A stretch of 64,000 bases of DNA from Acanthopleura granulata (Eukaryota; Mollusca; Polyplacophora; Chitonida; Chitonidae), in the NCBI GenBank assembly GCA_016165875.1, contig JABBOT010000015.1, forward strand, positions 4,137,928-4,201,927, in the 5' to 3' direction. Below, piece after piece: positions 1 to 12,400 of this stretch (position 1 is its first letter; every line of letters starts with the position of its first letter). The notes under the pieces are model-generated. The model saw only the letters and a program-made list of their open reading frames with translations, searched no databases and was not told the origin of the DNA. The position numbers were made by a program, and so were the translations under genes.

Positions 1-381
1 TTATTGCTTTTGAAATGGTACATAACTTAGGGATACATTCATTCTTGGTATTATTGCTTTTGAAATGGTACATAACTTTGGGTTACATTCATTCTTGATA
101 TTATTATGAAGGCGCATGAGAAGAATTAAGTAACCATATTTATCTGATGTAATCATCTTATTTAAAGCTTAAATTTTCAAGCTGGCATCCTGAAAATTTC
201 AAAGTAGATCTGGATACATGTATTCCTGTCTGTTTTTCAACTTCAGAATTTAAGTTGTGCTGTTAAGTGTTGTTTCATTTTTGAAAATATATTATATGTG
301 TTTCCATAAAAGGATTCCTCAAGACAACAATTCCTGTGAGAAGTTTGGATCATGATTTAAAATTCAAGGTTCTGTTTTCAG
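1..381 (+). other. Intron of the modular gene with a 50-bp direct repeat
   Basis: No coding exon was found upstream of the acceptor at 380-381. Positions 1-50 and 51-100 are near-identical direct copies (differences at about 30, 34 and 49). The rest is AT-rich and featureless. The preceding exon should lie to the left of the window. Confidence 0.5.
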
Positions 382-483
382 AGCCGTCAAAGGGTGTGGA
401 AGATGTGATCACTGTGTCAACAAACAAAATTACCGGTGACAAGGGGAACAAGTACTATAGTGAGGAATTAGACAAATCAGAAG
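382..483 (+). CDS. Modular gene exon, repeat A1 (34 aa), GC donor
   Basis: The exon starts after a TTTTCAG acceptor and encodes a type A unit with ITGDKGNKYYSEELDKS. It is 102 bp, exactly the length of A3 and A6. No GT lies at the expected end. At 484-485 the sequence reads AAG|GCAAGA, the classic GC-AG donor pattern, and it keeps phase 1 like every sister exon. The open frame runs on to 569, but that extension looks nothing like the family and is read as intron. Confidence 0.7.
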
Positions 484-3400
484 GCAAGACAAATGAGACT
501 TTATTTTTTTTTTTTGCGTGTCCATGTAGCGAGTTAATTAATAATGCGTTCTCTTGTTATGGTATGTAGCACAGAAATTGTTTTTGTTTTAGTTGTCTAA
601 AGTCTCCATATTGTCTTGGTTCAGACCACTATGGTTCTTGAACAGTGAAATCCCAGGTTCCTGTTGGTTCATCTGCTGCATATGGTGGATATGGTTTGTC
701 ATGTATCAGAACTGGATACAGGGTTTCATGTCTTTCAGAAGGTCTCTTTCAGAAAAGCATTATTGCCAGGCTTTATATGAAAAGTTCTGTAAAGGAAATG
801 GCTATAGCATCGTGATGATTTGGCAGTTTCAGACTGATTAACAGGTAAAGAATAGCCTCAAATGTGATCTTCACAAATTTTCAAGCTTCAGCTCTAAGTG
901 ATTCCTCACAGACAACAACAGACAGACATGTAAACCTCTTACGTAAATCAGTGTGGTGTTCGTGATACAATTTCGTACACATGTGGTTACTTGAAAAACA
1001 CTTGAGATTTTTCATTCACTTATTGATGTGGTGTGATAATTTTTAATAGGGAAATCGGATATAAAGGCAACAGTTGAACCGACAGTCAAGAGTGCTGAAG
1101 GGAAAACAGAGATAAGAGAAGTGATAGAACCCACAATAAGGAGTGAAAAGGATGCTATTACAGGTGATAAAGGGAACAGATACCACAGTGAAGAACTGGA
1201 CAAGGGAAAAGGAGGAGCTTCGGGTAAGCCAAATGGAACAAGGTTTTTTTTCATTCCAAAAATTCTTTCATGATATTCCACAAGAATGTTCTTTACAACT
1301 TGCTCAATGCAGGTTACAGATTTTAGTTGGAGTGGTTGGACATCTGTCTGGTAAAAGTAGATTTTGTTGATTGGAGACGTAATAAAATGACATGTAACTT
1401 GAAGTTGGTTGACATGTTCTTAAAGACTTCGCTTTATCCTCCCACCCCAGCTATACCATATTTGAATGCTTTTGCAAAATTTGTATGTTACCCCTATTCA
1501 CCAAGCTATTGCCCAGTTTAACCAATCATTGTGAAAAGAGATGACTAACTGAGCAGTTAAATCCACACCTACCAGGCTTCTTGAACCATCCTTGCGAATC
1601 ATCTTGGTGTGTAGAACTTCAGGAGGTTTGTGAAACGGCTGACTGAAAAGTGAGAGGTATGAAACAAGAAGACAGAGAGAATCCTGATGATAAAACTACC
1701 AAATATATGGATTTACTGTGTCCTGTACAGTAAAGGAAAACAATCTTCTCACTTAAAGGAACCAAATTTTCCACCCAGTGAACTCAAGGTTCCTGCAGAA
1801 AGGAACCAATCTTTCCACCAAAAGGAACTATCTTCTCCACCCAATGATCCCAAGTTTCCCACCAAAAGGATCCCATCTTCTCACCAAAGGAACCAAAAAT
1901 TCTGCCCAGTGAACTCAAGGTTCCTGCAGAAAGGAGCCAATCTTTCCACCAAAAGGAATTATCTTCTCCACCCAATGACCCCAAGTTTCCCACCAAAAGG
2001 ATCCCATCTTCTCACCAAAGGAACCAAAATTTCCACCCAGTGAACCCAAGCTTCCTACCCAAAGAAACCATGTATGCTTTCGGAGAATCTAGCTTCCCTC
2101 CAGTAAAAAAGAGAACTGATTTAAGAAAACAAATCAACCCAGCAAAGAAAAGCTGCCTGATAAGCTTACATGTATCTCTTTCCAAACTAAGACAAACAAG
2201 GATATTGAATCGTACAGCGAAAGACATAAAGAACTTCAAAGGAATGTGTCACAAATGCAATCAGTTTCCCAGCAGAGTAATTTTTACTCTACCCTAACCC
2301 CCTTCCCCCTCCCTTCACCTTGTTGTCGTAACTTCCAGAATCCAAATTGGCGGATACAAGATGGTGAACCCTTGCCCTGATGCATGTAATGTAATGAAAT
2401 TCCCTAAACACACAGAAGAGATGTTGCATGCCTTCCCCAAAGGAACCAGTTGTGTCCAAGTCTCTATTGACAGGATGCTTTTGACCCTTGACCCTTGACC
2501 CTTGCACACCCAGCCGCACCAGTAGGCCATTAACTAGATGTCCATGTATAAAGTCCCTTTGCTTTAAATATCCTATGCCATGTTGACAGATAAAGCAGGG
2601 GAGGATTCTGAAGAAGACAGTGAAGATACATCAGAAAGCGAAAGTGAAAGTGGAGATAATGATATTGTTGTTGAACAGCAGCAGGCAGATAGTGAAACTA
2701 AACCCATTGAGCATCCTGATGTAATGAGTGAAACTGAAAGGGTTTTGGATACTGTTGATGAAGTTCCGGAGAATGAGGCCGCAGAAACTGATGAAAAAAA
2801 GCCAGAAGGGGGTGAAGGTCTAGAAGCCGATACACCTCAGCAAGATGACGTTACAGCAGCCAAGGGAGAGGATATTGCAGATGGAGCCCTCAGTGCTGAT
2901 GATGCCAAGGCTGCTGGTGATGACAGGAGTGGTGAAGATGCTGCTGACAGCAGTGAAGCTTCACCTCTGCTCACTGACACTGGAGAATCTGCTCTAGTCC
3001 AGGCTGAAGCAGACGCCACTTGTCACCCGCAGGATGAAGCTGGTTACATTCTTTCATCTCAGGATCAAGTCATGGGTGAATCATCTAAAGAAGGTGCCTG
3101 ACACATCTAATACAAACAGTTACAGTTAACACAAAGCATTGGTTTCTGTTGCTTATGTCCTTTGAACTTCTCACATTGCAAAGCATATCTTAGCTGTACC
3201 ATGCCAAAATGGTAACACTTCAAGCCACACAAGCCTGTGTAGAGTCCCAGTTCCGTGACTTTTTGTTACATTACTGACTCTTCTTTTTAGGACTTTCTTC
3301 CATGAAACACTTGTACATTAAACCATGGTGTAAGCCATATTTCATTTTTGTGGGTTCTGTCAAAGGTCAACAAGCTTTGAAGAAACTATCTCATGGGAGT

Positions 3401-6400
3401 CGTAAATTCTTTGAAAAATTATGCACTCCCCGTTACGTTTTCTAAAAACAAACCTTCACCTGTTGTGAATGTGTACATTTTTGGAGTTAGGCCTAAACAG
3501 CATTAGTTATTTACTTAAATATCATTGTTTTTCCCCTTGATATTAATATGCACAGCTGCAGAAGAGCATAGCACAAGCGCTGAGCATGAGGAGCACCTTG
3601 AAACAGAAAGAAGGAAGGGACATAGCCACTCTGGCCATGCAAATCTAGTAACAATCAAAGGTGAAGCTGATGAGGAAAGCCAGGCTTCAGAAGATGACCA
3701 GAATGATGCAGATGCTGAAAACATAAAAGAAAATACAGGAAACGCAATGGCTGAAAATGCTGGGAAAAGTGAAATAGGTGGGAGCATTCTCCAGATCAAC
3801 AGGCAGTGGCATTGGTGCATTCAAAATCAACTTAAAATTTTAAAGTGTCTTTGTTCTTAAACCTTTGATCTTCTTTTCTAGCATTTCCCTCTTTAATAAC
3901 AGAACTTTATGAGGTATGTTAATGTAATGCATTCAATGTCCTCTATGATATTGCTTTGAAATAAGATAAATGAAATATTTCTCTCCTTACTTTACTTGTA
4001 ACTATTTCTTTCATTGTCTTTCATCCTTCATGATTCTATTTGCTTGATTGTTAACATAACATTGAGTGTTTCTTGTATGCACTTTTGACCTTGTCCACCA
4101 AGGTCATTCAAGGTCATTGCCTTCCTGATGTGTGCGTTTTTACTTTTGTTGTGTTTTTCACATATACCTGTTGTTTGTTCATTCTCATACTTCTAATCCA
4201 GAATGTGCTCCTGGAGAGCTTTGTGCAAGATACTCTTTGTGTGTGTTTGTTAACAGTCTAACATGTTGTTCTAATGTTCACACTCCCACGCTACATGTGC
4301 CCTGCCTAAACCAATTACACACAAAGGCTTCATGTTGTTTATGCTGAAACAGTGACACAACGCCTGTTTTGGAATGTTGTTGAAAGGACACTTGTTCTCC
4401 CAAAACCAAATGGCACCATTTCCTGATCAACGAAAGAACCACCATCCTGAACTGCAACAAGAATGGCACTTGCCCTGCTTTTTCCAGTCATATGAATACT
4501 CTTTATGTTGTTTGTTTACCTGTGGCACAATACCAAATCCAGAACTGTTGTTGGACAGACTTTTGTTTCCTGAAATCAGATTGTACCAATCCCTGATCAA
4601 CGAAAGAACCACCATCCTGAACTGCAATAATACATGCACGTGCTCTGCCTATTCCGGTCATAGGAACATGCTTTGTGTTGTTTGTTTCCCCTAAAACCAG
4701 ATTGTGCCATTCTCCAACAACAGAAGAACCATCATCCTAAACCATAAAGCAAACTGCACATGCCTTGTTGTAGGAGCAAGCTTTGTGTTGTTTGTTTACC
4801 CCTTGGCACAACACCAGGTTTGTCGAGTATTGATGGAAAGATGCTTGTTTCTGCTAAAATCAGATGACATTGTTCCCTAACCAATAGAAGAACCAACGTC
4901 CTGAAGAAGCTTTGTGTTGTTTGTTTCCATCCCATTCACAACACCAAATTCTTGACTGTTGTTAAAAAGACACCTGTTTGCTCCTGATACTAGATTGTAT
5001 ATTTCCTAACCGAAGAAAGGACAAGGCTACCTAGCCACAGCAATAACTGCATTATAAACTAACGAGACAAGCTAGCTTTATTCCATTTGTTCCATCCCCC
5101 ACCCCCACCCCCACCCCCACCCCCTGCCAAGGCACAACACCTAATCTTGAATTGTTGTTGCAAATGCACTTGTTTTTTCCCTGACACCTGATGGCTCCCT
5201 TCCCTGACCTACATAAGAAGCGTCACCTTGCACAGGCTTTTGTGTTGGTTGAATCTCTGAATCTTCTTGAATGTCTTTGAAGACTCCTCACCCAGCAGCA
5301 CACAGAGTGCTTCTGCCACTGGCATGGACTATGATGTCCCATTTGAAGACCAATCCATTGTAAAAGAGGACACTTCTCAGGAAGAAGAACCCTTTAAGAA
5401 AGTGGAGCCCCTTGAAGGTCATGACGAAGAAGAACCTTTGGTGTCTGAAGAACCTTTTGCACAAGAAAAGCTCTCTGATAAAGGGGATTCTGTTGCATCT
5501 GTGGAGAACATAGTGTCAGAGGAAGGTGGAGTAATCCACACCAATTAATGATGTTCTTTATTTTTTTTTTCATCTTGAATGTTACTTTTACATTTTCAGT
5601 ATCTGGTGTATTAGGTCAGACCTTTGACATGATAATTCATGAAAAAAGCTGCTGGCATACTGGAATAAGAAGCATCTAGATAAAAGCATTTCCAGAATCA
5701 AAGAAGTTCATTGTCTCTGCATCAAGTTCTTGTACTATAATAGGGCTTGTCTCGGGATGAATAAATCTGTTTGCCTAGAGTATCTGTATTTAATTAATAT
5801 TTAAGTGGATTCATAATCAGCAAAGTCGCTATCTTTGTCTCAGTCAACTAAGTATGTATTTAGGAAAATTCTTTGGCAAATTACCCATCACAACAACATT
5901 GGGACTGCTAGCAACGTGCAAAAAAGTGGATTCTCTGGACTCGTCAGTTGTGCTGTCCGTTATTTATTCATGGCATACTTTAATAACTGTCAGACAGCTA
6001 AAGAGATAATGCACAGTGAAAGATGGAGCTTAATGCTAATCAAATGAAACCAGTTCAAATGAAATGAAGTTCTAATCTTAATGGTCATTACTGTGTAACT
6101 GTATATTGTGATCATTGTAGACAAGTCCAAGAAAGATGCATCCAAAGAAGACAAGAAACCTGATAGTGATGCAGGTGAGTGCTGCTATTTTTTTTCAGCA
6201 TAGACCTCTGTTTCATGTCAATTTGTTTCACTTTGCCACAAGTTTCCTATATAATGTAGCAAATTTTTGCGTAGGGTCACTACACAACTTAAAGGATAAG
6301 GTTACTTCACTAACTTCTATTTGAAAGATGAACAAACAACTTTAATCAAAAACCATTCACTGAATTATGTGATAGTAGGCTTCTGTTACCAAATGAATTG

Positions 6401-9400
6401 AAAATTTCGTAAAATGTCTTTTATCAAATGCTATTTTCATGACTCTACAGTAGCATTTATTTATATGAGAGCTATATGGGTATCAGATGTTTTAACTGGT
6501 GGAGAAGTATATGTCTGGTGGGGGTGAGAACACATTTTGTCAAGGTGAAGTCACCTGAGTTTTCTGTTTTGCGTCATTAAGGATTTACCGACGCTGAATT
6601 AGAGGCCATGTTGTATGGTTTCTCAACAAGCGGGTCCAAGAAACCTGCACAGGGCGAAAAGCGTGCTGAAAAGGTTGTTGAACCCCTAGTGGCAAGCTCA
6701 GCTGCAGGTGTCAGCATGGGAGGTAATCCTTACCATGCTGAGAAGCTCAACAAAACAGGCAAAAAGGAAGTTGCTGCTGAAGTGATAGAGCCAATGATTG
6801 CCAGCTCAACAGCAACCTCAAATTTAGGCGCCAAACCCTCGGGAAGGGGAGACAAATCTGGTGATTATATGCCTCATTGTGAAGTGGATATATAATTGGT
6901 GTAGGCATATATGCAGAACATATATATATATATATATTCTTCTCTTACGCTTTGCTTTGGGTATTACTGAACTTACGTTTAGTTATTTCACGATGTAAGT
7001 ACGTATATGTTATTATGTCACTATCTGATGTGTACATGTGTACTATAACCCTAAGTAAAATGATAATGATCTAAAATTTCGTCAAAAACTATGCATTTTT
7101 TGAGGAACATAAACATCAGATATTACTTTGGAGGTTGTTACTTACATTTTCCAGAAGGATGTCGTTCTACCTTTCAACATGTTCAAACAAACCTGAAAAC
7201 ATCTTTCAAAGATCTCTAGAAAACTTAATCATGGGCGAGAAATGTGCAAAATTTTAGGTGATTTAGGGTATTTGGTGTGGCCATACACTGACTACGCTGA
7301 GCATATATATTCTTTGATGCTTTGCTTTGGGTTTACCGGGGTCGCATTTAGCTATTTTACTGTTACCATTGCTGATATGCTACATGCGTGTGTTATATGC
7401 CACGACTTGAAGCATACATGTGTATACTTTTAATGCTTTGCTTTGATTGTCTACATTTAATATTACATGTATGTTTATCTAATTTTTTATCACATCTATG
7501 TGTTATGTGTCTTTACCTGAAGCATTTGGCTTAGGCATATATGCAGAACATAAACATTTCATTATGCTTTGCTGCAGGTATCACTGGGTGTATGTTTAGT
7601 TATCTATAGATTGAGTCTCCACTCCTATGACACATACTAATTAAGATGTGAGGAAGATATATATGGACAGTGTCGAGTCAGAAACTACCATAGTTAAACA
7701 TTGGGTGTGACCTTATACTGGACCAGTTTTTTCTGAATTCAGAGTTTGAGTCTGAGTCTACCCCAGTTAAACAGTAGTTGTGACTTACTGGTCAGGAACA
7801 GTTTTCTCTCAGTTCTGAGTCTTGAGTCTACCTCAGTTAGACAGTAGTTGGGACTTACTGGTCAGGAACAGTTTTCTCTTAGTTCTGAGTCTTGAGCCTA
7901 ACTCAGTTAAACAATAGTTGTGACTTACTGGTCAGGAACAGTTTTCTCTTAGCTTTGAGTCTTGAGTCTACCCCAGTTAAACATGGGGTGAGGATTACTG
8001 GTAATGAACAGTTTTCTCTGAATTCTGTTTAGCAGTAGTATACTACATGCTTGTGGTATATACCTTAACCTGAAATATATGTTAAATTGGTGTAGGCTTA
8101 TATGCAGAATATAAATATTATCTTGGGGTTTGCTTTGCTCATTACTGGTTGTATGTTTAGCTCATTTACCATTATAATACAATACTACATGATCGTTGTC
8201 TATAAGTGCATAGGGACCGTTGCGATTCAGCGTTTTCTCATCTGCTGTTTCTTGCTTATGAAGAATACACCCCTGAAAACGCGAGATATTGACATACGAG
8301 GTTCTTTAAAACATGCTAGTTGACCTGTAGCTGTTGTCATTGGCTTGCTGTGAACACCGGACGCTTGGCGGGGCAATGCCCTGATAAGTTTGAGGTACTC
8401 CGTATTGAAAGTAGTCCTGGCAAGAGAATAGATATTTTCAGTGATTCCATTTCAAGTTCAAACTACATGGGCATGGGTAGAAAAAATAAGCATAATATGT
8501 GTTGTCCTCCTTCGCCTGGTATTACAATCTGCTTGTGTTGGTCGCAGGTTACATTTGATTTATTTATTTGATTGGTGTTTTATGCCGCACTCAAGAATAT
8601 TTCACTTGTGCGATGGCGGCCAGCATTATGGTGGGAGGAAACCAGGCAGGGCCCAGGGGAAACCCACGAACATCCGCAGGTTGCTGGCATACCTTCCCAC
8701 GTAAGGCCGGAGAGGAAGCCAGCATGAGCTGGGCTTGAACTCACAACGACTGCATTGGTGGGAGGTTTCGGGTCATTGCGCTGCGTTAGCGCATTAGCCG
8801 ACTGAGCCACAGAGGCGCCCCTCAGGTTACGTAGATTTTGCTACATCTACACGTTTGTACATGTGTTGGAGCAGTTTATTCATCTGATTTGAAGACTCAT
8901 GATGTTTGAATGCCGAAAAAGGAAGCACGTTCTATCAGATTATGGCTTCGAGAGGTTTTATGACAATCAGTTTGCTTACTTAGATACAGGAACACTGTAT
9001 GCCTAGAGTCTACTGGATGTATGTACCTACCTAAGCTCTATTGCAAATGACTTAACCATTAACATCAAACATTTCATGTCGCTCCAAACATGTTATCATC
9101 ACTACATGTTGCTTTTACACTGACTGTATCCTTCCTGACTTCTTAGGTTGTGCTCAGAAAGTATGCTTATATAGCTCAGAACGTACATCCATAGGTATTG
9201 GCTGTGTATATGTTACTTTCAGGCTTTGGGTTCTATAATTTTGACGGTGTTGGCATTATACACTGATCTATAACAATATGACCCTGTGAGATAATTTGGT
9301 TTTTATCGATACATTTAAGTTCATAATGTTAACTTTTCTTAGGGCATGGTGTATGAATGTCCATTTTAAGTTTTCTGCTGACATAGTTTTCATCCTATTA

Positions 9401-12400
9401 AGTAAATATATGAAAGACCATTAAGAATAAAATATCAGATGTAAATCTGTACCTGCAAGAGTACAAAGTGCTAATCACAGTGGTGAAATGTCTTGGTTTG
9501 AAATCTCTCTGGTAGTGCATGCCTGGTATATTGTCCTGTTATCCCATCTTTCAAAAACTGGTTCATCAAACTTTGATGAAAATTGGTAAAATTTAATTTC
9601 GAGGTTTCAGGAAAAAATGACCTTTATTTCAACAGCTAAAAAGCCCGTGTCAGAACCAGCACTAAAGAAATCCAGTGACAAGATCACTGGTGATAAGGGT
9701 AACCGTTACTACGGTGACGATCTGGACAAGTCCACAGGTAATAGTTGGGGAGGTGAGGTGTGGTGTTAACCTGAACATTGGGTTGATTTACTTGAATTTA
9801 TGACATTTTGGGCATCGTAAACATGTGTATTACGATATATGTATGACAAACCATTGCATTAATACCCTAATATGGAAACATTTTTTATTTTCACATTTTC
9901 ATGTATAATTTGAACACCTTCATTATTGAAATGTAACAATCGGTCTGTTATTTACCAGAGTGGTGTAAAGCCATAATAGAGGAGTTTCGAGATCAAACTC
10001 TATCATTGCTAAAGGAAAGAAAAGCCCTACTGTACTGTGTGACCTGTGAGAAATGTTAGGCAGTTATTTCTGATTACATTTACTCAAACATGGGGATCTA
10101 AGAATATTTTCAAAAATAGTTACTTAGACTAAACATACGATAAGGGAAAATTGAGGAGCTGGAAGTTTTTTTATTTTATGAAGCTGCTGATTGAAGGAGA
10201 GGTGGTTTGTACGTCCCTTACATGGGCAGACAGGTGATCAGTAAATTTAAAATCAACAAAATATGCCTGACAAGTCACATGGCAGAATTGAACTCGTCTT
10301 ACCTTCTATGACAAAGGAGTTTGAACTCGAAACTCACGCATTGTTCAGTCATTCATTTAATATCCCAAACCTAGTTAAACTTCTCTGTACATATGGAGTA
10401 TGAAGTCAAAGTACCTTAATTGGTACTTTAAAAAATCTGCAGATGTATTTCTATTATTTCATTTGGGCACAACTTATTTTGGGCGCATCCATTAAAGTTG
10501 TGTCGAAGCAGAAATCTGAAGAGATCAGTGTTTTTTCATGGGTAGTTTTGTTTCTAGAACACTCTTGACAACTGACACACCTAAAGATATTGTTGTGTCT
10601 CTAAATATGAGGCTACACAGTAGCATTTACATTTATGACAAAATCAGAAAGTGCTTGTAATGGGTGCCCTTTAATGTATTATGATAACTATGGAAGTGTA
10701 TGTCATACACTCTGTCGATGTTGGTCAAAAAAATATGAGAAGATCCACATGATAAGTCAAAAGTGTTTTTCTTATGGTAATTTTGGAGATCATTTTGGTT
10801 ACATAGGAAAAGCATTTGGACGTGATGTGATTGATACGGGTACAAATGAATGCTTGTATGATTAATTAGAACAAATGATGTGAAATTATTTTACCAGGGC
10901 ATGCAGAGAAGTGTGATTTATGTGTCTGTTGTTTCATATTCGTGCAATGTTTAAAATAAAGAAAACAAATACATGTAATTAAAATAGATCAAAAATATTT
11001 TTAATCATGCTTGAAAACATAAATAACTTCTCGTTTATTCTTACAACAGTTGTGGAGCCTCTCTTTGGTAAATCCACTGCTCACGTGACTGGTGACAAGG
11101 GAAATCGTTACCATAGTGACAAGTTAGACCAATCATCCCCAGGCAAAGGTGATCACCTCATTGAACAAAAGATTTTTTACTCTCAGCACGGTATTGTTGA
11201 AATGCAGAAAATTGCTGAAGACGCTTTCTAAGGGCAGTTTCACTTTTCTGGCATTAGTCTCAGTGGTACTTGCACTTCAAACTGTTTCATGATGTCTGAC
11301 AAATGGCATTTCCAATTTTTTTTTTCACTTCATGTGGTCATCATTATGTATTATTTTATTAAATTTCATTGTTGTCTAATTTGGCCTGCATGAGTCTCCT
11401 TCTGTCTTTTGTTGTCATAATTTCATTAATTGTCATAAATTTTGAAGTTTCCTTTTTTTAGGAAATTGCATGTCTTCACCTTTTTTTTTCCTTTTTTTTG
11501 GGGGGGGGGGGGTTGTTGTATTTTCTTTCTTCTGTGCCTTTTTTGATTTCCAAAAGCCAACCTGTAGTCAAGTATATATCAAGTGACACATGTTATGAGA
11601 CTATCAGGTAAATTGTAACATTTTACCCCTGCCATGTTATCAGAGAAGCCAAAAGCGGTCCCAGTGGTTGAGACGATGAGTGCTAGCTCAGCCGGGGGTG
11701 GGCTAACCTCAACCCCAGGACATGCCTCAGGGGTGTCTTCGCACAAACCCACCCCTGTGGAGGAACCCATGATGGTAGCCAAGGCAGGCTCTGTCTCTAT
11801 GGCAGGTACAGACTACTCTCTGTGTGGAAAACAAGATACAAGTTACAAGAATTACTCCGTCATTTGGTGATTTACAGGCTAAAAGAATTATCTCCCTTTA
11901 TTTATTGCGAAATACAGGTTACAGGATGTATTTCCCTTTACCTGTTTACTTCCCTTGACATATAGTATCATACATACTCCCGTCTCCATATAATGAGATA
12001 CAAGTGACGAGATCTGTTTCCTGTTATCAGGGCCTATCAGATACCAGTTTGCCCCTCCAACTACCAGATGTCGCTAGTTTAAATGATGATGATCTAAACC
12101 TACGGACAGATGTACATTTTTGTAAAATTTAAAGGAAAAGTACAGTCATTAGTGAATCATAAACTACCTTATCATCAGCTGAAAGATGATATCAAACTGT
12201 TCAGCCTCTTAGATCGCATATTATTTTACCTATGAATTTCTTGCTTAGCATTGTTAAAAAAAAGAAAAGATGTTTCAGGAAAGTATTGAAACAGTTTGAT
12301 ATTAACATGGAAGGCTTAGTATTTTTAACTGACCTGACATATCTCATTTTGTTATTCCCGTGAAGAGCTCAGTATCAATCAGTAATTCACACTGTGTATC

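Larger units (their letters stand above)
6861..9635 (+). other. Large intron with TA microsatellite, 70-bp array and SINE
   Basis: Holds a (TA)n tract near 6918-6938, a 70-bp tandem array (7665-8020) and a minus-strand SINE (8553-8822). GCATATATGCAGAACATA-like words recur near 6905, 7535 and 8097, hinting at an older dispersed duplication. No exon was identified. Confidence 0.6.

Noticed and set aside
593..841. 82-codon open frame rich in Trp/Phe with a membrane-like look
   Set aside because: Lies in an intron of the modular gene, with no repeat similarity and no compatible splice sites in phase 1.
1687..2043. 118-codon open frame with Pro/Lys-rich repeats
   Set aside because: Derives from the 131-bp tandem duplication; the opposite strand is equally open.
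8441..8810. Open frames and a tRNA-like A/B box
   Set aside because: They belong to a SINE. The tRNA-like head does not make a functional tRNA gene: no proper acceptor stem or anticodon arm could be built. The same applies at 17145, 35340 and 53647.
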